From the NCBI GenBank assembly GCA_013288325.1, contig JABDCB010000021.1, positions 1 through 43,630 on the forward strand: a stretch of DNA of 43,630 bases. The letters run 5' to 3'. Below, piece by piece: positions 19,666-27,314 of this stretch. The translations under genes were made by a program, and so were the position numbers. The notes below the pieces were generated by a model. That model worked only from the letters and a program-made list of their open reading frames with translations. It had not been told where the DNA came from and ran no database searches. The stretch comes from Bacteroidota bacterium. GTDB taxonomy: Bacteria > Bacteroidota > Bacteroidia > Palsa-965. The first letter of the stretch is position 1, and every line of letters starts with the position of its first letter.

Positions 19666-19696
19666 CAAATATAGTCCTTCGGGTTGAATTAGACAA
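19666..19696 (-). promoter_or_regulatory. Bacteroidota-type promoter of the TonB receptor gene
   Basis: The - strand shows TTG (19694-19696), then 20 bases, then TATATTTG (19666-19673), a full match to TAnnTTTG with correct -33/-7 spacing. The predicted start of transcription is near 19660, leaving 30-70 bases of leader. The -33 part lies within the end of the upstream 119-residue gene. Confidence 0.65.
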
Positions 19697-20048
19697 GTTC
19701 GCAATGAAGCCTGGAAGAAAATTCCTTCATTTTGAGGGCTGGGGTCAGTTGTACATACAGTTTGCAATCTTCCGGAACAAGAAAGGGGGTATGGGTTTCA
19801 AAACTGAAATGGGTAAGACGATTGCTGAACAGCTTGTGTTTTAAGGTTCCGAGAGAAAACTCCAGATAAGGGGTTACCTGGTTCTTGCGGGTCGTTTCCG
19901 ATTTTTCTATCCATACACGGAGGGAAAAACCATGGCTGTTGATTTCCTCACAGATAAGTTCTGTAAACCGAAAGGTTTTTTTTGCTGCGTTCTTGATTTC
20001 ATGACTTCCGAAACCAGACAAACTAATATAAAAATCGCCCCGAGCCAT
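19689..20048 (-). CDS. Hypothetical protein, 119 residues
   Basis: I do not recognise a family. The sequence begins MARGDFYISLSGFGSHE and contains a mixed alpha/beta-looking, soluble composition with no signal peptide, membrane span or cysteine-rich motif. Support for a real gene: an ATG start, a TACTTTTG promoter box about 35 bases upstream, and tight placement between two same-strand genes. It could be a small nucleic-acid-binding or regulatory protein, but nothing in the sequence decides this. Its end overlaps the -33 element of the TonB receptor promoter. Confidence 0.6.
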   Translation of the reverse strand: MARGDFYISLSGFGSHEIKNAAKKTFRFTELICEEINSHGFSLRVWIEKSETTRKNQVTPYLEFSLGTLKHKLFSNRLTHFSFETHTPFLVPEDCKLYVQLTPALKMKEFSSRLHCELV

Positions 20049-20081
20049 GGTTAGCTATCGTATTAATATGAAAAAGAGAAT

Positions 20082-20089
20082 CAAAAGTA
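20082..20089 (-). promoter_or_regulatory. Putative -7 promoter box of the 119-residue gene
   Basis: Reads TACTTTTG on the - strand (TAnnTTTG), about 35 bases upstream of the ATG at 20048. No clear -33 TTTG is seen at the expected distance. Confidence 0.45.
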
Positions 20090-20167
20090 TAATCCCCTAA
20101 TTTTATTCCGGCTGTATATCAATTTAGTTATTAACACATACGTAATATGAGCATTTAGACGTATATG

Positions 20168-20191
20168 AAACTACGTATAGAAGCGTAGTTT
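20168..20191 (-). terminator. Hairpin downstream of the DUF493 gene
   Basis: Perfect 8-bp inverted repeat AAACTACG / CGTAGTTT with an 8-base loop, 20 bases past the stop of the DUF493 gene. On the - strand it is followed by only a short T-run, so it is a weak terminator or a protein-binding palindrome. Its right side shares 14 bases (GAAGCGTAGTTTGT) with the radC terminator. Confidence 0.4.
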
Positions 20192-20210
20192 GTCAATTGA
20201 TTTAGAACAA

Positions 20211-20486
20211 TTAAAGGGAAATCACTCCGGGAATTTGGGCTGCGCGGGAGTATATATCAATGATGGATTTGGCATCCAGCATAACTTCTTTAACGGTAAT
20301 ACTTATATAATTCCCTTTTCCGGAAGATTTCTGACTGATAACAGCTTCATCGGAAAACATAGTTTCAACGAGCGCCATTTTCTGGTTATCGGCCGGAATA
20401 ATGAATTTGAACATATAAACCAGTGGCCAGGACTTTTCTTTTTCAAGCTGTTCCTGCAGTTTGCGGAATTGATCAGGCGTATCCAT
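20211..20486 (-). CDS. DUF493 (YbeD-like) domain protein
   Basis: 91 residues from ATG 20486; a TTG extension to 20516 is unlikely. The sequence 'WPLVYMFKFIIPAD' with a later 'KGNYISITVKEVMLDAKSII' and 'IYSRAAQIPGVISL' follows the YbeD/DUF493 pattern (FKFI...S..GkYiSiTv...iY....i.GV). Members are small ferredoxin-like alpha/beta proteins; in Escherichia coli ybeD sits near lipoate genes and its role is unclear, possibly regulatory. Here no lipoate gene is nearby. Confidence 0.75.
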   Translation of the reverse strand: MDTPDQFRKLQEQLEKEKSWPLVYMFKFIIPADNQKMALVETMFSDEAVISQKSSGKGNYISITVKEVMLDAKSIIDIYSRAAQIPGVISL

Positions 20487-20802
20487 TAAAGCAAAGTTAT
20501 TTATTTCCCGGAGCAAAATTCAAATTCATGTAACGAAGATATGGGAAATGCCGGTTGCTAAATACTCAGTCAGGTCTGCCATTTACTCACTAAAAACGAC
20601 CATTTACTCAATTGCTATATTTTCTATCTTTTTCTTATGTAATTATGTACTTATTTTTTTGCTTGAAAATGCAGATTAATAGGCTGTTAAAAGCCAAATT
20701 CTATTATTTCATCCAAAAAAACATATTGTGGTTCGAAATATTTATCATAATATTGCTTCTCCATCACCCCTAAATAATTTTCTTATCCTGATATCGCTTG
20801 TT
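20487..20802 (+). promoter_or_regulatory. Divergent intergenic region with tandem 11-bp direct repeats (candidate operator)
   Basis: This 316-base gene-free stretch lies between the DUF493 gene (-) and the secreted protease gene (+). It holds two identical copies of CCATTTACTCA at 20579-20589 and 20600-20610, 21 bases apart start to start (two DNA turns). That is the arrangement used by LytTR-type response regulators and similar dimers. The rest is AT-rich, with no convincing TAnnTTTG box in the + direction. Confidence 0.45.
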
Positions 20803-22458
20803 ATGACAAAGAAATGTGTGAACAAGCCTCTCCGTTATTTTATATCCTTGTTTGCATTTTTTTTCCTTGGTTCATGGAACGTGTCAGGGCAGCAAAAGGT
20901 ATTTTTTGACAAAACCGGTAAGTCCATTGATGAATCCAATTCTTATTACTGTCGTACCAAAATTTCAGACCCCAATGGATATAAATCATTTTATACCAAT
21001 GGAGGGGCGATTTATTTTGATGGACATATTCTTACCACAAGTGATGCAGATGAAAGCCTGAATATATACTCAGAAACATGTACCTGGTATTATAAAAACG
21101 GGAACAAGAAAACGATCCGGACCTTTGACAAAAGTGGATCGGAGATAGGTACATCTTATTATTATTATGAAAGCGGAAAGATTTGGAAAGAAATTGATTT
21201 TGTAAACGGAAAAGCCAAGCCGACTTACAAAGAATATGATGAAGATGGTAGAACAAGCCGGATTTTTGAAGAATCATTTAATGATAATACGAATGACTGG
21301 GATTTGTATAATAGTGACAAAACCTCTGCCGAATTACGTTTCGGAAATCTTCAACTTACTTCTTACACCTCTTCCGGTGCATCTCGTTATATAAGCCATC
21401 CCATTGATGCTTCTGAATTTGTTATACAAGCTGTGGTGAATATGGCCAAAATGAAGGATGGGGAAAAAGGCGGGCTGATCTTTGGATTTAAAGATTGGCA
21501 GAATTATAATTTCTTTCTGATTACTAATGGATCCTTTTATATTGGATCCGTATACGAGGGAATCAGCGCAACTCGTGCTGATGGCATGTTCTCCGGAGAT
21601 ATTGTAAAAAACGGGCAAAACGATATCAAAGTCATCAGCAATGGAGAAAAAACAATCTATTCCATCAATGGAAGCATTCAGTATAGTATGGATCGTGGTC
21701 GAAATCCGGGTACGAACATTGGTTTTGCCGTTAGCGGGAAATCGACAATTTCGGTCGAGAAACTGATTGTAAAGGAAATTGATTTTAAAGGAACCGGATA
21801 TACTAGCCGCTCTGAAGCCGATATGGATGTAAAAGCAACCGGCTCCGGTTTGATAATCTCATCTTCGGGTTTTGTACTGACTAATTTCCATGTCATTAAG
21901 AATGCGAATAAAATAGTCCTGCAAATGAATCAGGGCGGGGAGATAAAAAACTACAATGCAGTCGTAATCCAGAAAGATATTGATAACGATCTGGCCATAC
22001 TTCAGATTAAGGATGATGCATTCAAGCCTCTGGACCCGCTTAAATATTCTTTTAAGGATGGTGGCGGGGTGGAAGTAGGGTCTACAGTTTTCACTATCGG
22101 ATATCCTCATGCGCTTACCGGTATGGGCATGGAAGCCAAATTTACCGATGGAAAAATAAGCTCTAAAACAGGTTACAATAATGCTATCAACACGTATCAG
22201 ACGTCCGTTCCTGTTCAGCCCGGAAATAGTGGTGGGCCTCTGTTTACAGATAAGGCCGAGCTGATTGGGGTGGTAAATTCCTCGATCCGGAATGCGGATA
22301 ATGTTTCTTATGCCATCAAACTCAACTATGTGAAAAATCTGGTGGATCTGCTTCCCGAAGCTATCCAACTTCCAAATGATCATAGCCTTTCCGGTAGCTC
22401 ACTGGAAGATAAGGTAAAGACTCTATCTTTCTATGTAACATTAATAAAGATAAAATGA
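20803..22458 (+). CDS. Exported trypsin-like serine protease with MORN-like repeats and a lectin-like region
   Basis: 551 residues from ATG 20803; the open frame extends to a GTG at 20728 that would bury the signal peptide. A signal peptide ('LRYFISLFAFFFLGSWNVSG') is followed by tyrosine/glycine-rich MORN_2-like repeats (about residues 60-155, e.g. 'TWYYKNGNKKTIRTFDKSG'). A concanavalin/LamG-like region covers about 160-325. A DegP-like chymotrypsin fold follows: His363 in 'VLTNFHVI', Asp396 in 'DIDNDLAIL', Ser476 in 'VQPGNSGGPL'. No PDZ domain follows. It is likely a periplasmic or surface protease. Seven bases separate it from the next gene, suggesting one operon. Confidence 0.85.
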   Translation: MTKKCVNKPLRYFISLFAFFFLGSWNVSGQQKVFFDKTGKSIDESNSYYCRTKISDPNGYKSFYTNGGAIYFDGHILTTSDADESLNIYSETCTWYYKNGNKKTIRTFDKSGSEIGTSYYYYESGKIWKEIDFVNGKAKPTYKEYDEDGRTSRIFEESFNDNTNDWDLYNSDKTSAELRFGNLQLTSYTSSGASRYISHPIDASEFVIQAVVNMAKMKDGEKGGLIFGFKDWQNYNFFLITNGSFYIGSVYEGISATRADGMFSGDIVKNGQNDIKVISNGEKTIYSINGSIQYSMDRGRNPGTNIGFAVSGKSTISVEKLIVKEIDFKGTGYTSRSEADMDVKATGSGLIISSSGFVLTNFHVIKNANKIVLQMNQGGEIKNYNAVVIQKDIDNDLAILQIKDDAFKPLDPLKYSFKDGGGVEVGSTVFTIGYPHALTGMGMEAKFTDGKISSKTGYNNAINTYQTSVPVQPGNSGGPLFTDKAELIGVVNSSIRNADNVSYAIKLNYVKNLVDLLPEAIQLPNDHSLSGSSLEDKVKTLSFYVTLIKIK

Positions 22459-22465
22459 TCAGAGG

Positions 22466-23308
22466 ATGATATATAGAATAAAGGTTATCATATTTGTAGT
22501 ACTATTTGGTTTTTTGAATTCGGGTCTGAAATCTCAGAATGCCCCTGGCTTACCCAATGATCAGGATAAGAACTATGTTCCGGATAAAACATCCATTTTT
22601 AATTCCGATGGCAAGAACGGAACAAAGGAACGAACATCTAACAATTCAGAAATACACGATCTTATTGAGTTGAACCCTTTTATGTTGGCTCGTAACATTT
22701 TTGCCCTTCAGTATGAGCACAAATTTGGTGATATGTTCGGGGTTCAGGGTGGACTCGGTTATTGTTACGGAAAGGATTATATGCAAACGATAATTCCCAC
22801 TTGGGAGGATAATGGCGGCAGTAATATTGATGATGCCACATTACTTACAAAAGGTGTTTATAAAGGTTCGAGTTTATACCTGAGTCTTGCAGCTCGTTTG
22901 TATTTCAACAGTTATAACCGCTATTCAGGTGATGAAAATACCGGTTACCTTGAAATGGGAATAAGACATTACAAAAATTCAATGTTGATGAGTGATTCCA
23001 CAGCCATAACCACAGGAGGCGGACAAGGGGGATATATACATGGAGCTCCGACAGCAGACATTGTAACTAACCTGTACTATCTGAATTATGGCTACCATTT
23101 TGCAACAGATGGAAAAATAAGAACGACACATCATTTTTATTTTGGATTCGGGATCCGGAATTCCACCTATAACCAGTTTGATAGTTACCAGGCTTATAAT
23201 AATTCCTCCGGTAACTCATCCACCTATTATGTTATGACGCCTGTTACAAAGACCAGTGTCAATTTTGTTGTCCAATGCGGTTATGAGTTAGGTATTGCAT
23301 TTCGATAA
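22466..23308 (+). CDS. Exported hypothetical protein, probable outer-membrane beta-barrel
   Basis: 280 residues. An N-terminal signal peptide ('IKVIIFVVLFGFLNSGLKSQ') is followed by a polar linker to about residue 60. Then come alternating aromatic/glycine stretches such as 'FALQYEHKFGDMFGVQGGLG', 'SSLYLSLAARLYFN' and 'HHFYFGFGIRN', typical of outer-membrane barrel strands, ending in a C-terminal aromatic residue ('ELGIAFR'). No named family is recognised. It starts 7 bases after the protease gene with AGAGG just upstream, so it is probably co-transcribed and perhaps a membrane partner of its neighbours. Confidence 0.75.
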   Translation: MIYRIKVIIFVVLFGFLNSGLKSQNAPGLPNDQDKNYVPDKTSIFNSDGKNGTKERTSNNSEIHDLIELNPFMLARNIFALQYEHKFGDMFGVQGGLGYCYGKDYMQTIIPTWEDNGGSNIDDATLLTKGVYKGSSLYLSLAARLYFNSYNRYSGDENTGYLEMGIRHYKNSMLMSDSTAITTGGGQGGYIHGAPTADIVTNLYYLNYGYHFATDGKIRTTHHFYFGFGIRNSTYNQFDSYQAYNNSSGNSSTYYVMTPVTKTSVNFVVQCGYELGIAFR

Positions 23309-23325
23309 ATTCTAAATAAACCACA

Positions 23326-25164
23326 ATGAAAAAAGCCATTATTTTACTTTTTCTTTCCACTGTTTTTTTTACCCCTTTTCTAAAAGCTCAGGATGTAAAT
23401 ATTGCCTGGTCTGAAAAACAATTGTATTCCAATAAAGCAGATGGCTTTTTTGACTATTTCATCGGAAGCAACTCTAAATTTATTTACGCCAAATTCCATA
23501 ACCTGGCCATAAAACGCTCTAAGGCCGATCGGAAAATGAAGATCGTAGCCTTTGACAAGGAAACGATGCAGAAGGCGGGTGAGGTAGGTCTTATCGGGTT
23601 TAAAGAGAACGCCAAGTATGTATCCAAATTTGATAAGCTGGTGTATTATAAAGCTATTCTTTTGGAGGATATTATATATGTTTTCTGGACTAAGGATGTG
23701 AAAAATAAGCAGGAGCTATGGGTGGAAAGCTTTGATAGCCAGCTTAAATTGCTGACCCCGATAAAAAAAGTATATGAACTTAATTCGGATTCTAAAAGCA
23801 AGAAAAGATCTTCCCTTTTTGTAATGGGTAACAGGAAAAGTGATGAACGCATCATTATTGGAGGAGAATTATCAGGCAATAAAGACGATGATATTCGGAT
23901 TGAATACAAATTGTTGAACAAAGACTTCTCTTTTGCCAATTCCGGCCAGGTAAGTTTGCCTATTACCGTTGCAGGAAAATCGTTTGGACTTTCTTCCGAT
24001 TACGAATTCGGTGATGATGGCAATCTTCATGTGGAAAGTATTGTAACCATTAGCAAGGAAGATGCAAAAGGAATGTCAAAAGGAGAGAACAGACGTTATC
24101 CTATTTTCTCTGTAATCGATCCTGCTTCCGGGAAAATCAAATCGCATGCTTTCAAATTCGACAAAAAAAATATATTCAGCATGGGATATAAGGTAAGCGG
24201 TAAAGTAATGAAAGTGTATGGATTTTTCTGTGATCTGGATAAGGATCCTAAAGGAAGAGCTACCCACGGGATCATGTATGCGACCTTAAACAACGAGACG
24301 TTTGATGTGGAAAACATCAATTTTGTCTATTTCACCAAGTCCTTACTGGACAGGCTTTTTGCAGAAGATAAGGGAGATAAGAAGAAAAGCGCTGTGGTTC
24401 GATCCAAAAAAAGAAAAGAAAAAGATGATGAAGAACTGGCCAGTGACTATGTGATAGAGACCGTTCAATCTCTTGATGATGATAACGTAGTCCTGCTTTG
24501 TTCCCGGATGCGTAACTATACAACCCGTACCTGTGACAGCAAAGGAAACTGCTATACCAATTATTATTGTAACAAACACAATGTTACCGCATTTAAACTT
24601 GCGAAAGACGGATCGATGCTATGGGCTTCCAATCTGGATAGAAACATAACATACAATGGTTGGGATGTATTTGACATAAAAGCAATTCATAGCGACAATA
24701 AAATATATGTATCCTATGGCGGTGGACCGACCATAAAAAGTAAAAAGGAAAGAAAAGCGGAAGCTGCAAAAGCAAAAGCTCAGAAGGTTTCTGAATATTT
24801 TCAATATGCAGTATTTGATTACAATACCGGAGAATATGTTAATAAAGTACATTCTGTCAATGCCAACAACATGAAGCCTGAAGACCGGAAAGTGGTAACC
24901 AACGTAAGTGTGATTGATAATGAGTTTGTAACATACTCCATGACAATCAGGCCCAATAAAGTTCCTCTGTTAGTGGGTTGCGGAATGGGTATTGGAGGTG
25001 CAGTTATAGAAACGGTAGGGTTTCTTGGTACACAAAATTACGGATTAGTTCTCGGAGGGGGATGTATCAGCACAGTTGGACTCGGAGTGTTTTTTGCTCC
25101 TTTTTACATCGGTAATTTAAAACATGGTTCGGGTTATATGGGCAAAATCACACCGATTAAGTGA
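23326..25164 (+). CDS. Exported hypothetical protein, 612 residues
   Basis: The signal peptide 'KKAIILLFLSTVFFTPFLKA' ends near residue 21. The body (about 25-520) has repeated short beta-strand patterns such as 'RIIIGGELSGNKDDDIRIEY' and 'DGNLHVESIVTISKED', suggesting a beta-propeller-like fold, although no repeat is crisp. A very basic insert lies near residues 347-366 (DKGDKKKSAVV followed by RSKKRKEKD). The C-terminal 60 residues hold two glycine-rich hydrophobic segments ('LLVGCGMGIGGAVIE' and 'GGCISTVGLGVFFAPFYIG') that could anchor the protein. It is probably the last gene of the protease operon, and the function is unknown. Confidence 0.75.
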   Translation: MKKAIILLFLSTVFFTPFLKAQDVNIAWSEKQLYSNKADGFFDYFIGSNSKFIYAKFHNLAIKRSKADRKMKIVAFDKETMQKAGEVGLIGFKENAKYVSKFDKLVYYKAILLEDIIYVFWTKDVKNKQELWVESFDSQLKLLTPIKKVYELNSDSKSKKRSSLFVMGNRKSDERIIIGGELSGNKDDDIRIEYKLLNKDFSFANSGQVSLPITVAGKSFGLSSDYEFGDDGNLHVESIVTISKEDAKGMSKGENRRYPIFSVIDPASGKIKSHAFKFDKKNIFSMGYKVSGKVMKVYGFFCDLDKDPKGRATHGIMYATLNNETFDVENINFVYFTKSLLDRLFAEDKGDKKKSAVVRSKKRKEKDDEELASDYVIETVQSLDDDNVVLLCSRMRNYTTRTCDSKGNCYTNYYCNKHNVTAFKLAKDGSMLWASNLDRNITYNGWDVFDIKAIHSDNKIYVSYGGGPTIKSKKERKAEAAKAKAQKVSEYFQYAVFDYNTGEYVNKVHSVNANNMKPEDRKVVTNVSVIDNEFVTYSMTIRPNKVPLLVGCGMGIGGAVIETVGFLGTQNYGLVLGGGCISTVGLGVFFAPFYIGNLKHGSGYMGKITPIK

Positions 25165-25170
25165 GTAAGC

Positions 25171-25989
25171 CTACTTGAACTGAAGCGGATATTTTTTTAG
25201 TAATTCATTCATCGAATGCTTGCAGTTTTCTGCAAGCATTCCTTTTTGACGGCTCTCCCTGTCGGTAAACAGTTTGTTGGTCAACCGGATGTTTCCAATG
25301 TAAAATTTGACGCCCAGTCCGGCTCCGATTAAAATAGCAGCAGGATAGTCCTGGCTTTGTACAAGTGCCACCACACCATAAGTTATTGCCGCCGAAATCA
25401 AGAGAGAGTTTAAGCCTTTTAAAGGGTAACCTTCCAGCGCAGTTCCAAGGCCGGGAACAACTACCGAACTGAGTATATATGCCGCACGGTTTCTTTTTTC
25501 ATATGAACCCATGGTATTCAGGCATTTCAAACAGTGAAAGCTACTGTCTTTGGATGAAAGACGCTCTGTAAGTAAAGAAACCAGTGATGTATCGTGAGAA
25601 CTCTGGATAAGGATTTCAAGAAGTGTTGTTGTAATGGAAGAATCGCCCGTTTTTTCTTTATACCTGTTGTAATAGTATATGGCATAATCGCTTTGCTGGT
25701 TCAGTTGACAAAGGAGAGCAGCATTCCACAAAAAACGATCACGCTGCTGTGGCATGCTTATCAGTTCATAATTGATCCGACGTGCCTCTTTTAATGCATT
25801 CATGGAATAATCAGAACGGGAAATATAAAGATTAAGCTTCTGAATAAGGAAAGGAGTTTTTTCCGAATCAGTTTTGCAGACATAGATTTTTCTTTCTAAT
25901 GCCAGCAAATCTGAAGCAAAAAAATCCTGTGACCTTAATTCAGAAATACAGGCTGTTAGGATAATGAAAACGATAGTACTCCTCCGCAT
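25171..25989 (-). CDS. Exported membrane protein with VPGLG hairpin
   Basis: 272 residues. A signal peptide ('STIVFIILTACISELRS') is followed by a helical, TPR-like soluble part (about 25-160). A C-terminal membrane region contains 'SSVVVPGLGTALEGYPLKGL' and two further hydrophobic segments up to about residue 235. The VPGLG...G motif before a membrane helix matches the DUF5683/TM2-like pattern in the upstream gene, suggesting that the two proteins are related and may work together. Its first 50 bases overlap the upstream gene. Family unknown. Confidence 0.72.
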   Translation of the reverse strand: MRRSTIVFIILTACISELRSQDFFASDLLALERKIYVCKTDSEKTPFLIQKLNLYISRSDYSMNALKEARRINYELISMPQQRDRFLWNAALLCQLNQQSDYAIYYYNRYKEKTGDSSITTTLLEILIQSSHDTSLVSLLTERLSSKDSSFHCLKCLNTMGSYEKRNRAAYILSSVVVPGLGTALEGYPLKGLNSLLISAAITYGVVALVQSQDYPAAILIGAGLGVKFYIGNIRLTNKLFTDRESRQKGMLAENCKHSMNELLKKYPLQFK

Positions 25990-26737
25990 GTATTAGAAAT
26001 TGTGTTTTTCTTTCTTTCCTGACTTCTTTAACGGCATGCCAGCTGCCATATACATTGACCGTATAAAACAGACCGAACAAACCTATGGAATAAATAGTAA
26101 AAGCATTCCGTGGGCCTAATTTCGCATAACTTTCATAGGCCTGAAGGGCATAGGCTGAATTCAGGATAAATGTCATTCCAGCGGATGCTTTACGACCAGC
26201 ATATAACTTACCAAGTCCTGGTACAGCAGCTGAAAGAGTTGCTGCTATCCATGCTTTATGATGAAATGATTTTCGGAACTGCAAAAAATCATCCTCCAGT
26301 TTATCCGGTAATAACTGAGGATTTGCCTCCAATGGTCGCTCGCTTGCGTCATAGACCATTCTGATAGATTGTGATAGCGGAGTACCTTTCTTTTCATCGT
26401 AAGAAGTGAACCATTTTTGGCGGACACCAGCAGGTCTGACCAGAAAATGAATATTGGCCAGATTAGAAGAACCTGTATCATCCAGAAAAAGATTTTTGCT
26501 TTTTTCATAAGCAGACAAAAAGAATGAATCCGCCCCCGTTTGCAGATAATATTTGGCCCAGAAATAGTGAAGAGAATCATCCGGTACTTTGCTGGGAAGT
26601 TCATGAAGATAAGCCGCTTCTTCCTGCCAGAGCTTATTTACCGCAAGGTAATGGAGCAATTTTTTATCGGCTTGGGCAGAAGTCGCATTGTAAAACAACA
26701 TCAGGAGAGGAAATAACCCGCAAAACCATTTACTCAT
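25940..26737 (-). CDS. Exported membrane protein with VPGLG hairpin (DUF5683-like)
   Basis: 265 residues. The signal peptide covers about residues 1-22 ('WFCGLFPLLMLFYNATSAQA'). A helical soluble region of about 130 residues leads to 'AATLSAAVPGLGKLYAGRKA', then 'SAGMTFILNSAYALQAYE' and 'FTIYSIGLFGLFYTVNVYGS', three hydrophobic segments. The 'PGLGKLYAG' phrase is typical of small membrane proteins of the DUF5683/TM2 type. It overlaps the YidD-like gene upstream by 8 bases and the 272-residue gene downstream by 50 bases, which implies a single three-gene operon. Confidence 0.75.
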   Translation of the reverse strand: MSKWFCGLFPLLMLFYNATSAQADKKLLHYLAVNKLWQEEAAYLHELPSKVPDDSLHYFWAKYYLQTGADSFFLSAYEKSKNLFLDDTGSSNLANIHFLVRPAGVRQKWFTSYDEKKGTPLSQSIRMVYDASERPLEANPQLLPDKLEDDFLQFRKSFHHKAWIAATLSAAVPGLGKLYAGRKASAGMTFILNSAYALQAYESYAKLGPRNAFTIYSIGLFGLFYTVNVYGSWHAVKEVRKERKTQFLIHAEEYYRFHYPNSLYF

Positions 26738-27170
26738 CCAGCCCGTTATTTATGACCTGCATTTTTGTGTTGAGCAAATACTCCGGGTAATCTACAGTAA
26801 CAGTCGGAAAACAACAGCTTAACTGATCCAGACCTATCAGAGAGCCCATTATTAAACCATGATGCTGAATAGATAATTTTGTGTATTCTGAACAGCTTAC
26901 AACATATTTGCATTGGGCCTGTATCTGTTCAGAAAATATTCTCTGGTAAACAAAAAGTATTCCAGCTGCCAGGTAGTTGGCGGGATTGATCCTTGACAAA
27001 AAGGATTTGGTACTAAGATCCAGCAATTTTCGTTTCGGGGCTGGGGTAAAGGAATAGCTGTCAAACGTATTTTTTAGTAGGGTTGAGCGGATATATTGTT
27101 CGCTCGACTGTCCATTTAGATGGCAGGTTAAGGCTAGGAGAAACAAAATACCAAGTATTATAGATTTCAT
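26730..27170 (-). CDS. yidD: YidD-like protein with N-terminal signal peptide
   Basis: 146 residues. The central segment 'FVYQRIFSEQIQAQCKYVVS' continuing 'CSEYTKLSIQHHG' and ending 'SCCFP' follows the YidD (haemolytic domain, PF01809) pattern of YQ..iSp...C.f.PtCS.Ya..ai..hG.. ..C.P. Classical YidD is a short cytosolic membrane-associated factor of about 70-100 residues aiding YidC insertion. This one is longer, with a Sec signal peptide ('SIILGILFLLALTCHLNG') and a 50-residue spacer, so it would act in the periplasm or at a membrane surface. It is the first gene of a three-gene operon. Whether it keeps the insertion role is doubtful. Confidence 0.75.
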   Translation of the reverse strand: MKSIILGILFLLALTCHLNGQSSEQYIRSTLLKNTFDSYSFTPAPKRKLLDLSTKSFLSRINPANYLAAGILFVYQRIFSEQIQAQCKYVVSCSEYTKLSIQHHGLIMGSLIGLDQLSCCFPTVTVDYPEYLLNTKMQVINNGLDE

Positions 27171-27207
27171 TAAGAAATAATGTCAAAATGATACTGAAGG
27201 GAGAACA

Positions 27208-27237
27208 TCGAAATTAGGTAAAAAAAACCTACTTCGA
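27208..27237. promoter_or_regulatory. A-rich-loop inverted repeat between divergent yidD-like and hemE genes
   Basis: TCGAA..TAGGT is followed by an A-run and then ACCTA.TTCGA, an inverted repeat of about 10 bp with a small bulge. It lies in the 144-base divergent promoter region. It may be an operator or a structured leader; no regulator can be named. Confidence 0.35.
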
Positions 27238-27314
27238 ATGGTGAAATGCCCCTAATCTGCACGCGAAAGACATGGAATCTGTATCTTCCATTGCAAAATG
27301 CTTATTTTTACCCT

